Source of the DNA: Salinibacter pepae
GTDB taxonomy: Bacteria; Bacteroidota; Rhodothermia; Rhodothermales; Salinibacteraceae
Length of the DNA: 64,000 bases
Assembly: GCF_947077775.1 (NCBI RefSeq)
Contig: NZ_CAMTTE010000001.1
Span: 2,260,501-2,324,500 of the forward strand
Direction of reading: 5' to 3'
A program made the translations under genes and the position numbers. A model generated the notes under the pieces. It saw nothing but the letters and a program-made list of their open reading frames with translations, did no database searches and had not been told where the DNA came from. This document shows, piece after piece, positions 9,882-18,431 of the stretch; the first letter of the stretch is position 1; every line of letters begins with the position of its first letter.

Positions 9882-10871
9882 CTACCTCATTTCCTCCGGA
9901 ACCGACAGGTCGTCGAGCCCCTCCACGTCGTCCCCCACGGCCTCGGCGGCGGTCGTGCCGGTGTAGACGAGGAAGTTGAGGCCGCGGTCGAGCAGGCTCT
10001 GGGCGAGGAGCATGCTGGCGAGGGGCGCCTCCGGAATCTGGAGCGGCCCGGACAGGCCCACGCCCGCGCTCATGAACACGAGGCCCCGGGACGGCACGAA
10101 CGGGACCTGCTGGATCACGATGTACAGCGCGAGCAGCGTGATCCAGGTGCCCGCCGAGACCCCCGGGATGACCACGGCCCACTGCGTCACCTGCAGGCCG
10201 TTGTTGAGGACGAAACGAACAAAGTGGCCGGCGGCGAAGAGCCCCAGCAGCGACGAGGGGAGGGACAGGATGGAGCGCCGGAAGGCCACGACGGCGCTCA
10301 CGAGGATGATCAGCACGGCCACGCCGGCCCCGAGCGTGTAGGCCTCCGACGGCAGGTACTGGCGGAGCAGCTCAATCTGGCCGGTGAGGAAGAAGACGGC
10401 CAGCAGCCCGAAGGCCACGCTGGTGGACGCGACCGAGGAGATGACCACGTTGTCCTTCACGGTGCGGAGCACGGTTCCCGTGCCCAGGTTGGTCTCGCGG
10501 CGGGCCCACAGGTAGAAGTAGGCCTCCCCGGAGTAGCCGAGCACGTCGTTGTTCAGGACCCGTTTTCGGAAGAGGACGGGCAGGAGGTCGCGGTACTGGG
10601 CGCCCCAGGCCGTCCCGTAGAGGACCGCCTCGGTGAGGGGCAGGGTGCCGTACATGAGCAGCAGCAGGACGTAAAACCAGGGCGTAACGGGGAGGGCGCG
10701 TGCCACCTCCCCCCACCCGATGGCCGTAAGCTCGTAGGCCAGGTACGCCACGATGCCCCCCACGAACAGCCAGCGGAGGCCGGTCCGAACCCACGCCCCT
10801 ACGGGGCTTTCGGTGAACCGAGTCCAGCGGGCACGGAGGGTGGAAAGGGTCTCGTAGAACCGCTGGAGCAT
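9882..10871 (-). CDS. Polytopic membrane protein, LPG-synthase-TM / flippase-like
   Basis: 329 aa with about eight hydrophobic segments (for example WLFVGGIVAYLAY, FYVLLLLMYGTL, VAVLIILVSAVVAF). The overall pattern and the N-terminal AYLAYEL segment resemble the lysylphosphatidylglycerol-synthase transmembrane (UPF0104/YbhN-like) family, whose members act in lipid or polyprenyl-linked glycan handling; this is a weak assignment. It is the last gene of the sulfotransferase operon, 46 bp after the sulfotransferase, which suggests a role moving or presenting a sulfated surface molecule. Confidence 0.55.
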   Translation of the reverse strand: MLQRFYETLSTLRARWTRFTESPVGAWVRTGLRWLFVGGIVAYLAYELTAIGWGEVARALPVTPWFYVLLLLMYGTLPLTEAVLYGTAWGAQYRDLLPVLFRKRVLNNDVLGYSGEAYFYLWARRETNLGTGTVLRTVKDNVVISSVASTSVAFGLLAVFFLTGQIELLRQYLPSEAYTLGAGVAVLIILVSAVVAFRRSILSLPSSLLGLFAAGHFVRFVLNNGLQVTQWAVVIPGVSAGTWITLLALYIVIQQVPFVPSRGLVFMSAGVGLSGPLQIPEAPLASMLLAQSLLDRGLNFLVYTGTTAAEAVGDDVEGLDDLSVPEEMR

Positions 10872-10917
10872 GAGGGCCCGAAGAGCCGAGCGAAAGAAGA
10901 GGAGAGAACTACCGAGG

Positions 10918-11991
10918 TCAAAGGGGGGCGCGCTGCTTCAACGTCTCGTGCAGCGCAGCGGCGCGCCGTCGCGTTTCCGAAGAGAGGGCGGCGGTCTCGA
11001 CGGAATGGGAGCGGGGCGGACGCACCTGATCGGCCTGACCGGTGAGGGCGGATGGGTCCACAGAAATGAGATCGGCCAAACGAGAAAGGGTGGTGCGCGG
11101 TTCGTCAACGAGGCGGTCGTACGCGAGAAGGACCGTATTTTCGTCGGCGTGGGCCAGCACGTGCTGGTAGGCCGCGATCCAGTACCGGACCCAGAAGGCA
11201 AGGGTCGTCGGCTCGGGGGCGTCGTCGACCCAGCCGTCGAAGTTTACGGGGCGAAGGCCGTGCCCAAACTCATGGTGCCCGATGGCTTCCATGTATTCCC
11301 GCACGAAGTCATCGTCGTCGTGCAGCTGGAGGAAGCGTTCGTGCTGCTGCAGCATCGAGGCCGCCTGCTGGAGCGGGGCACGGAACGGGACCACGAACGT
11401 GCCGGCCTCAAGCGGCCGGGGGAGGGCTCCGAGACGGGCAATGTTGAGGTTGTTCTTCGAGAGGTAGCGCAAATCGGCCGAGGGGGCGTCCCGCCGTACG
11501 GCCACGACCTTGCGCATGTGGGACTCGTAAAACGTGTCGAACGCGGGGTCGTGGTCGTCGGCCGACCAGGGCTGGATGCAGTGGCCCCGATACGCGTCCG
11601 GCCAGAAGTGCTTCCAGATCATTTCCTCGAAGGCTTCGGGGCTCTTGCCCGACACCTGAAGCCCGTCGCCGTGTGCCCGTTCGGCCGTCTGGGTCCCGCC
11701 GTCGAACTGGTCGGAGAACCGGTCCCAGAACAGCGGGCACAGCAGAAACGGCATGTCCTGATACGTGTGACTCGCGAACCGGCCCGTGTTCCACAGGAGG
11801 CGCAGCACAATGGTCGTGCCCGAGCGGGGGAGCGCCGTGATAAAAACCGGATCGTCGACCGAAATCGAGCTGAGGGTGTCCCGGTACAGAATGTTCTCTA
11901 CGTCGGACAGGGCGTGCTGGGCCGTGCCGGCGCGGAAGGCCGTGCGGTGGAGAAGCCGGTCGAGCCATCCGTAGCGGTCCTCGAAAGTCAT
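10918..11991 (-). CDS. Sulfotransferase family protein (PAPS-dependent type)
   Basis: Cytoplasmic sulfotransferase of 357 aa. The 5'-phosphosulfate loop is seen as ITALPRSGTTIVLRLLW at about residue 50, and a 3'-phosphate region as FVVPFRAPLQQAASML near 195. An acidic tail and the W-rich middle resemble the Sulfotransfer_3 group that modifies lipids, glycans or peptides. The start codon overlaps the stop of the upstream 127-aa gene (ATGA at 11988-11991), indicating translational coupling. The acceptor is unknown; neighbours (arylsulfotransferase-like protein, membrane proteins, glycosyltransferases) point to a surface molecule. Confidence 0.82.
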   Translation of the reverse strand: MTFEDRYGWLDRLLHRTAFRAGTAQHALSDVENILYRDTLSSISVDDPVFITALPRSGTTIVLRLLWNTGRFASHTYQDMPFLLCPLFWDRFSDQFDGGTQTAERAHGDGLQVSGKSPEAFEEMIWKHFWPDAYRGHCIQPWSADDHDPAFDTFYESHMRKVVAVRRDAPSADLRYLSKNNLNIARLGALPRPLEAGTFVVPFRAPLQQAASMLQQHERFLQLHDDDDFVREYMEAIGHHEFGHGLRPVNFDGWVDDAPEPTTLAFWVRYWIAAYQHVLAHADENTVLLAYDRLVDEPRTTLSRLADLISVDPSALTGQADQVRPPRSHSVETAALSSETRRRAAALHETLKQRAPL

Positions 11992-12371
11992 GATGCACGG
12001 GTGCGTTGAACGAGGACGTATGCGAGCAGGCCGACCGCCGTCGTCACGGCGAGAAAATCAATGCGCTGCAAGGTGGCAAAAGTCTCACCAAATGAGCCGA
12101 TGCCCGCACGGCCAAGAAGCCAGACGCCCCCCAGAGGAAGCCCCAGTGCGAGGGCGCTCCCTCCCACCAGGCGGCCCAGAAGCCCGAAAAGCTTCCGGGC
12201 GCGATTCTGCAGGGCCGTTTCCTTCGCCGCGTCATCCAGGGAGTCGTCCCGAAGCACCCGAAGACAGGTGGTGCTGTGCCGCCCCACCTGGCGGGCGTGC
12301 CCGGGGAGGCGGAGGCGTTCGATGATGAGGGCAAAGCCGACCACGACGCCGGCGGCGAGAACAATGTTCAT
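11988..12371 (-). CDS. Small membrane protein of the sulfotransferase operon
   Basis: 127 aa. An N-terminal helix (MNIVLAAGVVVGFALII), a soluble segment LRLPGHARQVGRHSTTCLRVLRDDSLDDAAKETALQ, then two more hydrophobic helices near residues 65-85 and 105-122. The start at 12371 overlaps the stop of the preceding gene by ATGA and the stop overlaps the sulfotransferase start the same way, which fixes both ends well. No family recognised. Confidence 0.72.
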   Translation of the reverse strand: MNIVLAAGVVVGFALIIERLRLPGHARQVGRHSTTCLRVLRDDSLDDAAKETALQNRARKLFGLLGRLVGGSALALGLPLGGVWLLGRAGIGSFGETFATLQRIDFLAVTTAVGLLAYVLVQRTRAS

Positions 12372-12643
12372 TCGACCGAAGGATCTGCGTCCGAGGAGGA
12401 GGCCGCTGGGGCCGCGTGCTCCGGCTCCTCGTCGGTCGTGCTCTGGAGGAGACGCTTCAGGGGAAACCAGATGAAGCCGAAGAGAGAGGCGAGCAGGGCC
12501 GCAATCGCTGCGAGAAGGGCCCCGATGCCCGAAATCACGCTTCCGGGCCCCCCGTACGCGTGGGCGCTGTCCGGGAGCGCCAGGCAAAGGAGCGTGAAGG
12601 CGACGAAGGCGACGAGGAGTCGAGGGGCGGATCGTGTGGTCAT
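12368..12643 (-). CDS. Small exported/membrane protein of the sulfotransferase operon
   Basis: 91 aa. N-terminal signal-like segment (LLVAFVAFTLLCLALP) ending at AHA, then a Gly/Ala-rich hydrophobic helix (about residues 35-60) and a short acidic, Ser/Asp-rich tail. Start at 12643, 17 bp after the arylsulfotransferase-like stop; overlaps the next gene by 4 nt. No known family; probably a structural partner of the operon's membrane complex. Confidence 0.62.
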   Translation of the reverse strand: MTTRSAPRLLVAFVAFTLLCLALPDSAHAYGGPGSVISGIGALLAAIAALLASLFGFIWFPLKRLLQSTTDEEPEHAAPAASSSDADPSVE

Positions 12644-12659
12644 GGTGGTGTCGGTTGAG

Positions 12660-14000
12660 CTATTGTGGTGTGGGTGTGCGAACGAAGTCTTTCGAGGCGC
12701 AGGGCCACTCGTTGATCTCATCGGGAGACAGGTCGTACCGGGTGCCCTCCTGCACCGCAGGGACCGTCGAGCCCTCGTGGGGAGGATGGATCCACTCCCA
12801 GACCGTACGGCCGTCTGGGGCGACCTCCATGACTCGTCCCGCATGGTGCTCAGTCAGAAGCAGGTTGCCATTATCGAGCAACTGCCACTTCCCCCCCTTT
12901 TTGGTGTGGAAGGATTCAGACTGAGGCGTCGGGAAGATTTTTCTCGTGGAGTCAGTGTGAGGTTGAATTCCGATGATGCGGGTTCCCCCCTGCACAGTCC
13001 CCCGCTCGGTGAAGTCCCGGTTATTATCAAACACCCCGATCCAGCCGTCGCCGATGAAGTCGGGGTCGTGCTGCATGATAAAAGGCTCAGACGCGTGCCA
13101 CTTCACCGTTTCCGTCTCGGGGTCGAGGACGAACACGAGATGGACGTTGCGCAGAGAGACCAGGAGGTCCCCAGCCTCGAACAGCGGGTACGCGTCGGCC
13201 ATGGAGGGAGGCAGGGGCTCCACGTCATTCAAGTGCGTTGGGTCTGTGCTGGGCAGGTCAGACTCGGGGCTTTCCTGCTGTCCTGATATGTATGCCTTAC
13301 TGACGTAGCGGGCCAAATCACTGCCGTACAGTATGTCGAGGACACCGATGGTCTGGAGCACTTGGCCCTCCGGTGAGATGCGAGTAAGCCGATCGAAGTA
13401 GGCGGCCTCCAGTCCGGGATACCCGTCTGGATAGGCACTGCTCGTGCGACGAAGAGACTGTGTAAGGTCAGAAACCCAAAACGACCCATCCGCGGCCCGG
13501 TCGATGGAGTGGTGGGTGCCAATGGGCAAACGCCACTCTACGTTGCCGCAGGCATCCACACGTGCCGTTCCCCCGTGCTCCACGTTGAACAGCACGTCGC
13601 CGTTGGGAAGCAGGTGGGATCCGTGAAGGTAGTGCTTTCGGCTCAGGTCAAGAGAATCGGCGAAGAGGGCCGTCTCGTCAATCCGCCATTCGTGGAGCAC
13701 GTCGCCGGTCCGGTTGATGAGCCGAACGCGAGGCGACCATCCCTCCGGGCCCTTCCACGTGGAGGTAAGCAGCGTGACGCCGTCCTGCATCGCATCGGGC
13801 CGTTCGAGCCGGACGCCGCTGCGGTTGTGTACCCTGGGCTTTAGGAAGGTCGGGGGCTCGACCGTCGATCGGGCCTGCATCCATGCCTGTTTCAGAACAT
13901 CATTGGGAGGCACCCGGGCCGCCCGCACCGCGAAGCCAATCAAAAAGGCCAGCAGTGCCACCGAGGCAACAAACCAAACTTTCAAAAATTTGCTCGGCAT
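12660..14000 (-). CDS. Membrane-anchored arylsulfotransferase-like beta-propeller protein
   Basis: 446 aa from the ATG at 14000, preceded by an N-terminal anchor helix (VWFVASVALLAFLIGFAV). The rest is a propeller-like domain with arylsulfotransferase (ASST, Arylsulfotran_2-like) landmarks: HYLHGSHLLPNGDVLF, THHSIDRAADGSFWV, THLNDVEPL, QHDPDFIGDGWIGVFDNN and HHAGRVMEVAPDG with WEWIHP. ASST enzymes transfer sulfate between phenolic groups without PAPS, but some homologues have lost activity, so activity is not claimed. First gene of a five-gene operon that also holds a PAPS-type sulfotransferase. Confidence 0.7.
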   Translation of the reverse strand: MPSKFLKVWFVASVALLAFLIGFAVRAARVPPNDVLKQAWMQARSTVEPPTFLKPRVHNRSGVRLERPDAMQDGVTLLTSTWKGPEGWSPRVRLINRTGDVLHEWRIDETALFADSLDLSRKHYLHGSHLLPNGDVLFNVEHGGTARVDACGNVEWRLPIGTHHSIDRAADGSFWVSDLTQSLRRTSSAYPDGYPGLEAAYFDRLTRISPEGQVLQTIGVLDILYGSDLARYVSKAYISGQQESPESDLPSTDPTHLNDVEPLPPSMADAYPLFEAGDLLVSLRNVHLVFVLDPETETVKWHASEPFIMQHDPDFIGDGWIGVFDNNRDFTERGTVQGGTRIIGIQPHTDSTRKIFPTPQSESFHTKKGGKWQLLDNGNLLLTEHHAGRVMEVAPDGRTVWEWIHPPHEGSTVPAVQEGTRYDLSPDEINEWPCASKDFVRTPTPQ

Positions 14001-14168
14001 CGGGTGAGACGGGAAGAGGGAGCGAATTTTATGGAAAACTGGTACGCCGCTGCGACAAAAATATGTAAAGCAGGGCCACGAAGGCAACTGTTGTTACAGG
14101 GACGTTGTGTCCGTTCGCGGAGAAGACGAGGGGACGGCGGCCGCTCGAACCGGGTCACGTGGCGTTGA

Positions 14169-14415
14169 GAACCTGTTTGGCGGATGGATATTCAGCCGAG
14201 ACACAGCGGGCAACGTGCATGAACGGAGCCCAAACGAGCCCTGTAGCGGGGGCCGAGCAGAAGCGAGGTCATGCCTCTGATGCGCTACCGGGCGATGATG
14301 CGCCACCGGGCGAGTGCAGAAGCCGTTCTGCGCTGGGAACGCAGTGACCGAGTAGTGCCTGGGCTGCACGCGATCCGCGACATCGCAGGCCATAGACAGC
14401 CCGCCAAACAGGTTC
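14169..14415. mobile_element. 247-bp MITE-like element, IS5-family-type ends
   Basis: Perfect 15-bp terminal inverted repeats: GAACCTGTTTGGCGG at 14169-14183 and its complement at 14401-14415. They are flanked by the 3-bp direct repeat TGA (14166-14168 and 14416-14418), a TNA-type target duplication as made by IS5-family (IS427/IS1031-like) transposases. The interior has no convincing reading frame, so it is a non-autonomous derivative. It lies in the 440-bp gap between the sulfotransferase operon and the glycosyltransferase gene. Confidence 0.8.
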
Positions 14416-14441
14416 TGAGCCCTTTACGGACGGGGCCAGTG

Positions 14442-15587
14442 CTACGCCACCTCCGACAGCACCGCGTGGACGTTCCGGGCCACCTCCTGCCAGTTGGCCG
14501 TGCGCCGGGTGCGCGTGCGGCCCTGGCGCCCCAGGGTCGCGAGCCGCTCCGGGGCGTGCAGCAGAGAAGCGAGGGCGGAGGCCAGGGCGGTTGGGGCGGC
14601 CGGGGGCACGAGCAGGCCGGTCTCCCGATCCACGATCGCGTCCGGGATGCCCCCAGAGCGTGCCCCGACGGCGGGGGTGCCGCAGGCGTTGGCCTCCAGA
14701 AAAACGAGCCCGAATCCCTCCACGTCGGGCGGGGCCTCGCGGGCCGGCATGACGAAGAGGTCGGCCGCGGAGTAGTAGGCGGGCAACGCGTCGTCGGCCA
14801 CGTGCCCGACGAAGTGGACCCGGTCGGACACGCCCCGGCGAACGGCCAGCCGCTCCAGCCGACTGCGGGCGGGGCCGGTGCCGGCGACCACGTACCGCAC
14901 CTCCGGCACGGAGGCGGCGATGCGGGGAAGGGCCCGGAGAACCGTGTCGACGCCCTTCCGCGGGACCAATCGCCCGACCGTGAGCAGCATCGGGCGGGCC
15001 CCGATGCCGAGGCGGTCGCGGAGCGCCCTGCCCCCTCGGGGACGAAAGCGCTCCGGGTCCGTGCCGTTCGGCACCACGCGGAGACGGGCGGGCGGGACGC
15101 CCTGGTCTTCGAGGAGGCCCGCCGTATACCGACTCACCGGGAGGAGGGCGTCGGGCTGCGCCAGCGACCACCGCCGAAACCGGTCGTAGGCGGCCCCAAG
15201 CCCGGGGCGGCCCGACAGCGGGTTGAAGAGCAATTCGCGCCCGTGGGCGGCACAGACGATGCGGCGTGGGTAGCCGGTGAGCCATCGGGCGAGTGCGGAC
15301 GCCCCCACGGTTTGCCATTGGGCATGAACGGCCACGTCGGCCCGCAAACGAACGGCCCGCCGGGCGACAGTGGGAAGGGCGGTAACCGGCAGCCAGTCGG
15401 GGCGCCCGCGAACGCGGTTGACGGCGGGAGGCGCGGCCCGGTCGACCCTCGCGGCAGAGGGGCGACGGGGGGCGATCACCTCAAGGGCCTCCACCCGCTC
15501 GGCCAGCCGGGTCGCGACCTCCCAGGAGTACGTCTGAATGCCGCCTACGTCCGGCGGGAAGTCCTGGGTGACAAACAGGAGGCGCAT
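14442..15587 (-). CDS. Glycosyltransferase family 4 protein
   Basis: 381-aa GT-B glycosyltransferase. The N-terminal half starts LLFVTQDFPPDVGGIQTYSWE, with the Gly-rich acceptor loop. The C-terminal donor half has VVPNGTDPERF, LTVGRLVPRKGVD, FVGHVADDALPAYYSAADLFVMP and the EGFGLVFLEANACGTP sugar-nucleotide signature with its paired Glu residues. Probably adds a hexose to a surface polymer or lipid. It is the third gene of a minus-strand run with the two HTTM-associated genes upstream (53-bp gap). Confidence 0.9.
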   Translation of the reverse strand: MRLLFVTQDFPPDVGGIQTYSWEVATRLAERVEALEVIAPRRPSAARVDRAAPPAVNRVRGRPDWLPVTALPTVARRAVRLRADVAVHAQWQTVGASALARWLTGYPRRIVCAAHGRELLFNPLSGRPGLGAAYDRFRRWSLAQPDALLPVSRYTAGLLEDQGVPPARLRVVPNGTDPERFRPRGGRALRDRLGIGARPMLLTVGRLVPRKGVDTVLRALPRIAASVPEVRYVVAGTGPARSRLERLAVRRGVSDRVHFVGHVADDALPAYYSAADLFVMPAREAPPDVEGFGLVFLEANACGTPAVGARSGGIPDAIVDRETGLLVPPAAPTALASALASLLHAPERLATLGRQGRTRTRRTANWQEVARNVHAVLSEVA

Positions 15588-15640
15588 ACGAAGGGCACGA
15601 ACGCAAGGAGGCAGGGCGCGTCTCGCTCAGGGGGGGCGAC

Positions 15641-16555
15641 CTACGAGGACGCGACGGTGGCCGGCGCGCGGTCGAGGCCGTAGTCGATGAGCCGGTGCCA
15701 CGGCAGGCCCAGCAGAATGAGAAGAATGGTCGAGGCCTGAAAAAAGATGTTCATGCTGAACAAGATGCCGAAGTGCATGCCCACCACGAGCATAACCACG
15801 AGGTATCGGTACTTGCCCCACCACATGAGGAAGCTAACGGCCTCGGTGAGCAGGCCCACGAGCAGAATGAGCGTGCCGAAGTGGTAGTCGTAGAAAACCA
15901 GATCCTGGAGCATGGAGGCGTCAAAGCTCCCGAACCTGGAGAGGGTGTCGACCTTCCGTTCGCCGATCCACATCAGGAGGTGACGCCCGTCGGGCCACGT
16001 GATGCCGGTGCCGATGAGCTTGCACACGGCGGCGGAGGTGTAGCCGAGGCCGATGAAGAAGTAGAGGAAGCCGAACGTGAAGCGACGGCGCTGGCGTTCG
16101 CCCTGGAAGACAACGAGGGCCAGCCCCAGCCCGAGAACACCCATGCCGATGAGGTTGGACCCGTGTGAGATCTCGCCCAGGGAGTACCGGGCCACGTACT
16201 GCAGGTGAAAGGCCAGGAGGGCCCACAGGTAGGCCGGGCGCCAGAGCCGGAAAAACCCGACCAGCCCGAGCACGCCGACCAAAACGGCATTGATGAGGGC
16301 CACGTTGTGGTCGAACATGAACGACACGTCGATGTAGTTCGCCAGTCCCAAGGGGAGCAGGACCGAGCTGATATTTTGCTGGATGTAGACGCCCCAGGTC
16401 CAGCAGAAGTAAACGGCGTACCCCATGATGAACAGCTCCAGCCCCCGAAAGAAGAGGCGACGCCCCTTCGTGTCCGGCGGTGTGTTCTCGAAGAGTTCGT
16501 AGCGGAGGGTGTGCGCGAAGCGGGCCAGTGTAGACATGGGGGCGGCAACGGACAA
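15641..16555 (-). CDS. HTTM-like polytopic membrane protein
   Basis: 304 aa with about eight hydrophobic helices. The order and residues (GYAVYFCWTWGVYIQQN, NYIDVSFMFDHN, AAVCKLIGTGITWPDG, MHFGILFSMNIFFQ) resemble the HTTM (vitamin-K-dependent carboxylase-like) membrane fold, but this is a loose match. A second ATG seven codons in (16537) is an alternative start. The gene for a small partner ends 33 bp upstream, so the two are probably co-expressed. Confidence 0.6.
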   Translation of the reverse strand: MSVAAPMSTLARFAHTLRYELFENTPPDTKGRRLFFRGLELFIMGYAVYFCWTWGVYIQQNISSVLLPLGLANYIDVSFMFDHNVALINAVLVGVLGLVGFFRLWRPAYLWALLAFHLQYVARYSLGEISHGSNLIGMGVLGLGLALVVFQGERQRRRFTFGFLYFFIGLGYTSAAVCKLIGTGITWPDGRHLLMWIGERKVDTLSRFGSFDASMLQDLVFYDYHFGTLILLVGLLTEAVSFLMWWGKYRYLVVMLVVGMHFGILFSMNIFFQASTILLILLGLPWHRLIDYGLDRAPATVASS

Positions 16556-16588
16556 GGCGGAAGCACAGCGGACCGACCGACGAAGGCG

Positions 16589-17095
16589 TCAGGAGGGCGG
16601 GGAGGTAGACGCCACCGTGCGGGCCGTTGGGGAGGGGTTGAGCCGGGTCGTGTCGGGCTCGAAGAGGAGTACCGGTGTGGCGGTGACCCCCACAGAATCC
16701 GAGTCCAGTTTGCCGCGGACCCGAAAGATGAACAGCGGTGCCGAAAGGGACCGGCCCTTGGTGAAGAGACTCCGCAGCCCCTGCACACGTTCGTCGGACC
16801 ACCGGTCGGTCTTCGACACGTAGTTGGCCACGTCGTTCTGGTTGATGCCCTTCGGCGCCAGTGGGTAGGACGCGCCGGGAAGGCTCTGAAGCGATACCGC
16901 GTCCCACGAGAGGGTATCGGGGTCGGTCTGGGATGGCATCTCGCGGACCATGGCCCGGGTCCAGGGATTGCCCGCCTGCGAGAACATCGGGTAGATGCTA
17001 AACGGCCAAAATTCACCGAGGTGAGTAGCTACGAGCAGGGCGTAGACCACCAACACCCCACCCACAATTTGGAGGGCGCGCTTGGGAAAACCCAT
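16589..17095 (-). CDS. HTTM-associated membrane-anchored protein
   Basis: 168 aa. One N-terminal helix (IVGGVLVVYALLVA) followed at once by the conserved-looking WPFSIYPMFSQ motif and an extracytoplasmic domain with no Cys. I recognise the PFSIYPMFS-type motif as something that recurs next to HTTM-family genes, but it has no assigned function. It is the first gene of the run that leads into the HTTM-like and glycosyltransferase genes. Confidence 0.6.
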   Translation of the reverse strand: MGFPKRALQIVGGVLVVYALLVATHLGEFWPFSIYPMFSQAGNPWTRAMVREMPSQTDPDTLSWDAVSLQSLPGASYPLAPKGINQNDVANYVSKTDRWSDERVQGLRSLFTKGRSLSAPLFIFRVRGKLDSDSVGVTATPVLLFEPDTTRLNPSPTARTVASTSPPS

Positions 17096-17559
17096 GGGAC
17101 AAAAGGTCGACTACTGAGAGAATACCTGTCGAAAGAGGAAAACTGCCGGCTTGGGGGACGGCTCCCGGTGCTCTTCGGAGCGGACCCATCGAGGAACGGT
17201 ACGCCCGCAGAAAAGGGCCAGTGGAACGCAGCGTAAATTTCGGCACAACGGGACGTAGAAGTCAAGCCGTCCGGTCTGTAGGCGGGCACGGAAAGGAGGA
17301 CGTGTAGGACGAGCGCGAGTGCGCAATTGGTCTCGGAATTTGGTGTAAACGTTTCGGTGAGGGAGCACGCCGCAACCGTGTGTGTTTCTGTGGGGCCTCT
17401 TTGGAACTGCGCGGCTGGACCGAGGCGGCACCCGGCACAGTTACTTCTGAAAGGCCGGACGCGGCGTCATGGACGGAGCGTGGCCGTGAACGGAACGGAT
17501 CAGAACGCGCGAAGAATGGGGGAGAAGGTGCTCACTCCTTTTCAACCAAATGCTCTCCT
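17096..17559. other. Divergent intergenic region
   Basis: 464 bp between the minus-strand HTTM run and the plus-strand DUF3047 gene. No gene or RNA seen; it should hold two divergent promoters, but I could not single out boxes with confidence. Confidence 0.4.
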
Positions 17560-18336
17560 ATGCCCCACTCTATTCTTCCAACATACTCAGCGCTTTTTGG
17601 CGAGACGGTCCGTCGACTGGGACTGTGTGTCGGGGGGCTGGCTCTGGGGGTTGCCCTCTCTGCCCCTGAGGCCGGGCACGCACAGGAGGCGACTTCGAAT
17701 GAGAGGGACCCGGTGATTGTCGACAACTTCGAAGACGACACGCCCGGGACGTTTCCCGACGGATGGGTGTTCGTGAAGTCGGATGAGGACATCCAGTCGT
17801 ATGAGGAGAGTCGCAATCCGGGCGAGACCGTGGAGGTGCGGGAGGAGAACGAGAACCGCTACGTCCGGCTCATCACAGACGGAGAGGCGCTGCGGTACAC
17901 AAAGCGCAACGGCGTCGACTTTGAGTGGAACCTGAAGGACCACCCCCGCCTCACGTGGCGCTGGCGGGCGCAGCAGCTGCCGGAGGGCGCCAGCGAAAAA
18001 GGCCAGAACGACACCGGGGGTGCGGTGTACGTGACGTTCGGGTCAGACTGGCTGGGGCGGCCGAAGAGCATCAAGTACACCTACAGCTCCTCCCTGCCCG
18101 TGGGCACGACCGTCTCCTTCGGCCCGCTGAAAGTCATCGTCGTCGACTCGGCCCGTGAGCCGCGCACGGGGGAGTGGGAGACGGTGCAGCGGCGCATCCG
18201 GGACGACTACCGGCAGGTGTTTGGCGAGGATCCCCCCGATCGCCCGGTGTCGATCACGCTGTGGAGCGACTCGGACACCACCGGCGACGAGGCAAAGGTC
18301 GACGTCGACGACATCGAATTGCTTCCGCCCCGGTGA
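17560..18336 (+). CDS. Exported DUF3047 family protein
   Basis: 258 aa. The ATG at 17560 gives a signal peptide (LGLCVGGLALGVALSAPEAGHAQ). The mature domain begins with VDNFEDDTPGTFPDGWVFV and contains RLTWRWRAQQLPEGASE, AVYVTFGSDW, IKYTYSS and WETVQRRIRDDYRQVFGEDPP, the pattern of DUF3047 (jelly-roll-like, carbohydrate-binding-like fold). Likely periplasmic; function unknown. It precedes a glycosyltransferase-like gene by 95 bp. Confidence 0.78.
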   Translation: MPHSILPTYSALFGETVRRLGLCVGGLALGVALSAPEAGHAQEATSNERDPVIVDNFEDDTPGTFPDGWVFVKSDEDIQSYEESRNPGETVEVREENENRYVRLITDGEALRYTKRNGVDFEWNLKDHPRLTWRWRAQQLPEGASEKGQNDTGGAVYVTFGSDWLGRPKSIKYTYSSSLPVGTTVSFGPLKVIVVDSAREPRTGEWETVQRRIRDDYRQVFGEDPPDRPVSITLWSDSDTTGDEAKVDVDDIELLPPR

Positions 18337-18431
18337 GGCTCCGCGTGGCCGGTCGCGAGACATGAACCAATCGACGGGGCCCGCGTCTTGAAGGGCGTGT
18401 CCCGTCGAGTCAGCTTGCCCTTTCTGTTTTC

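Noticed and set aside
8031-11045. 1004-aa plus-strand open frame opposite the symporter and the membrane protein
   Set aside because: Shadow of high-GC genes; His/Gln/Arg-rich translation, and it spans two unrelated genes and their gap.
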